Source of the DNA: Xenorhabdus khoisanae
Lineage (GTDB): Bacteria > Pseudomonadota > Gammaproteobacteria > Enterobacterales > Enterobacteriaceae
Reading direction: 5' to 3'
Assembly (NCBI RefSeq): GCF_001037465.1
Contig: NZ_LFCV01000053.1
Location: forward strand, 1-38,106
Length of the DNA: 38,106 nt
The notes beneath the pieces were generated by a model. It did no database searches. It saw only the letters and a program-made list of their open reading frames with translations, and had not been told where the DNA came from. Positions 38,046 through 38,106 of the stretch are shown one piece after another (positions within the stretch are counted from its first letter, which is position 1; each line of letters starts with the position of its first letter). A program made the position numbers and the translations under genes.

Positions 38046-38106
38046 CTGTCTCTTGATCACATCTCTAGCTCAAGAGACTGTGCAAGCAGGTACCCCTCAA
38101 GGAGGG
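38046..38106. mobile_element. Inverted-repeat end of an IS50-like (IS4 family) element
   Basis: CTGTCTCTTGATCACATCT (38046-38064) differs from the Tn5/IS50 inside-end sequence CTGTCTCTTGATCAGATCT at one base. The orientation says that the element extends to the right, out of the window; no coding part is visible in the remaining 40 bp. A short inverted repeat GTCTCTTGA ... TCAAGAGAC (38048-38078) follows inside the element. Confidence 0.7.

Noticed and set aside
1-38106. CRISPR array
   Set aside because: No regularly spaced repeats of 21-40 bp with unique spacers were seen; short tandem repeats (TTGATG, TTGATAAG) are too small.

Overview
The window is a degraded, mobile-element-scarred prophage of a small contractile-tailed phage in a moderately AT-rich gammaproteobacterium. 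A Morganellaceae host such as Xenorhabdus, Photorhabdus or Providencia fits best. That host call is an inference from the general protein character, the IS types and the tRNA-Lys attachment core; no host housekeeping gene is present to prove it.

Layout. 1-2800: IS debris, an IS66-family element (tnpA/tnpB/tnpC, tnpC lacking its 3' end) inserted in a frameshifted ISAs1-family transposase. 3017-5748: a 186/P2-like immunity region, with a PH/SHOCT-domain protein and a 186-type CI on the minus strand, and Cox/Apl, CII, a tiny membrane-like ORF and a DUF5347-like protein on the plus strand. 5757-6010: a stranded piece of a foreign phage late gene where replication genes would be expected. 6010-7167: a tyrosine integrase split by IS remnants, followed by an attachment core that is the 3' part of a tRNA-Lys gene. 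7379-33466: almost entirely minus-strand late genes, read from right to left as terS, terL, portal, minor head protein, prohead protease/scaffold, cement protein, major capsid, connectors, tail sheath, tail tube, tail assembly chaperone, tape measure, baseplate genes, collar fibre and fibre assembly protein. 33700-37981: a small P-loop NTPase, a hypothetical gene, Rz/Rz1, a Rha-type regulator, endolysin, holin and an adenine methylase. 38046 onward: the end of an IS50-like element that runs out of the window.

Within the tail operon (14054-17759) sits an accessory block: a P22 immI-like module (Mnt-like and Arc-like ribbon-helix-helix repressors, two antirepressors), a HicBA pair and a secreted protein. 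A second accessory insertion (20512-21083) lies between the tail assembly chaperone and the tape measure.

How it works together: CI versus Cox/CII sets lysogeny; the immI-like module and the Rha-type protein give a second layer of control; the late genes package DNA and build a capsid and contractile tail; holin, endolysin and Rz/Rz1 lyse the cell. With the integrase split and no replication genes visible, autonomous excision and replication are unlikely from this copy, although the structural genes look intact. The most interesting signals are (1) candidate ~70-nt antisense RNAs over the starts of both antirepressor genes, with hairpins that pair fully only as plus-strand RNA; (2) a repeated Ala-Met-Asp motif in portal, protease/scaffold and capsid that could be a maturation cleavage site; (3) an in-phase U UUU UUA slippery site joining the two tail-chaperone frames; (4) a C4-like structured leader before the Rha-type gene; and (5) a peptidoglycan-hydrolase domain shared by the endolysin and the tape-measure tail.
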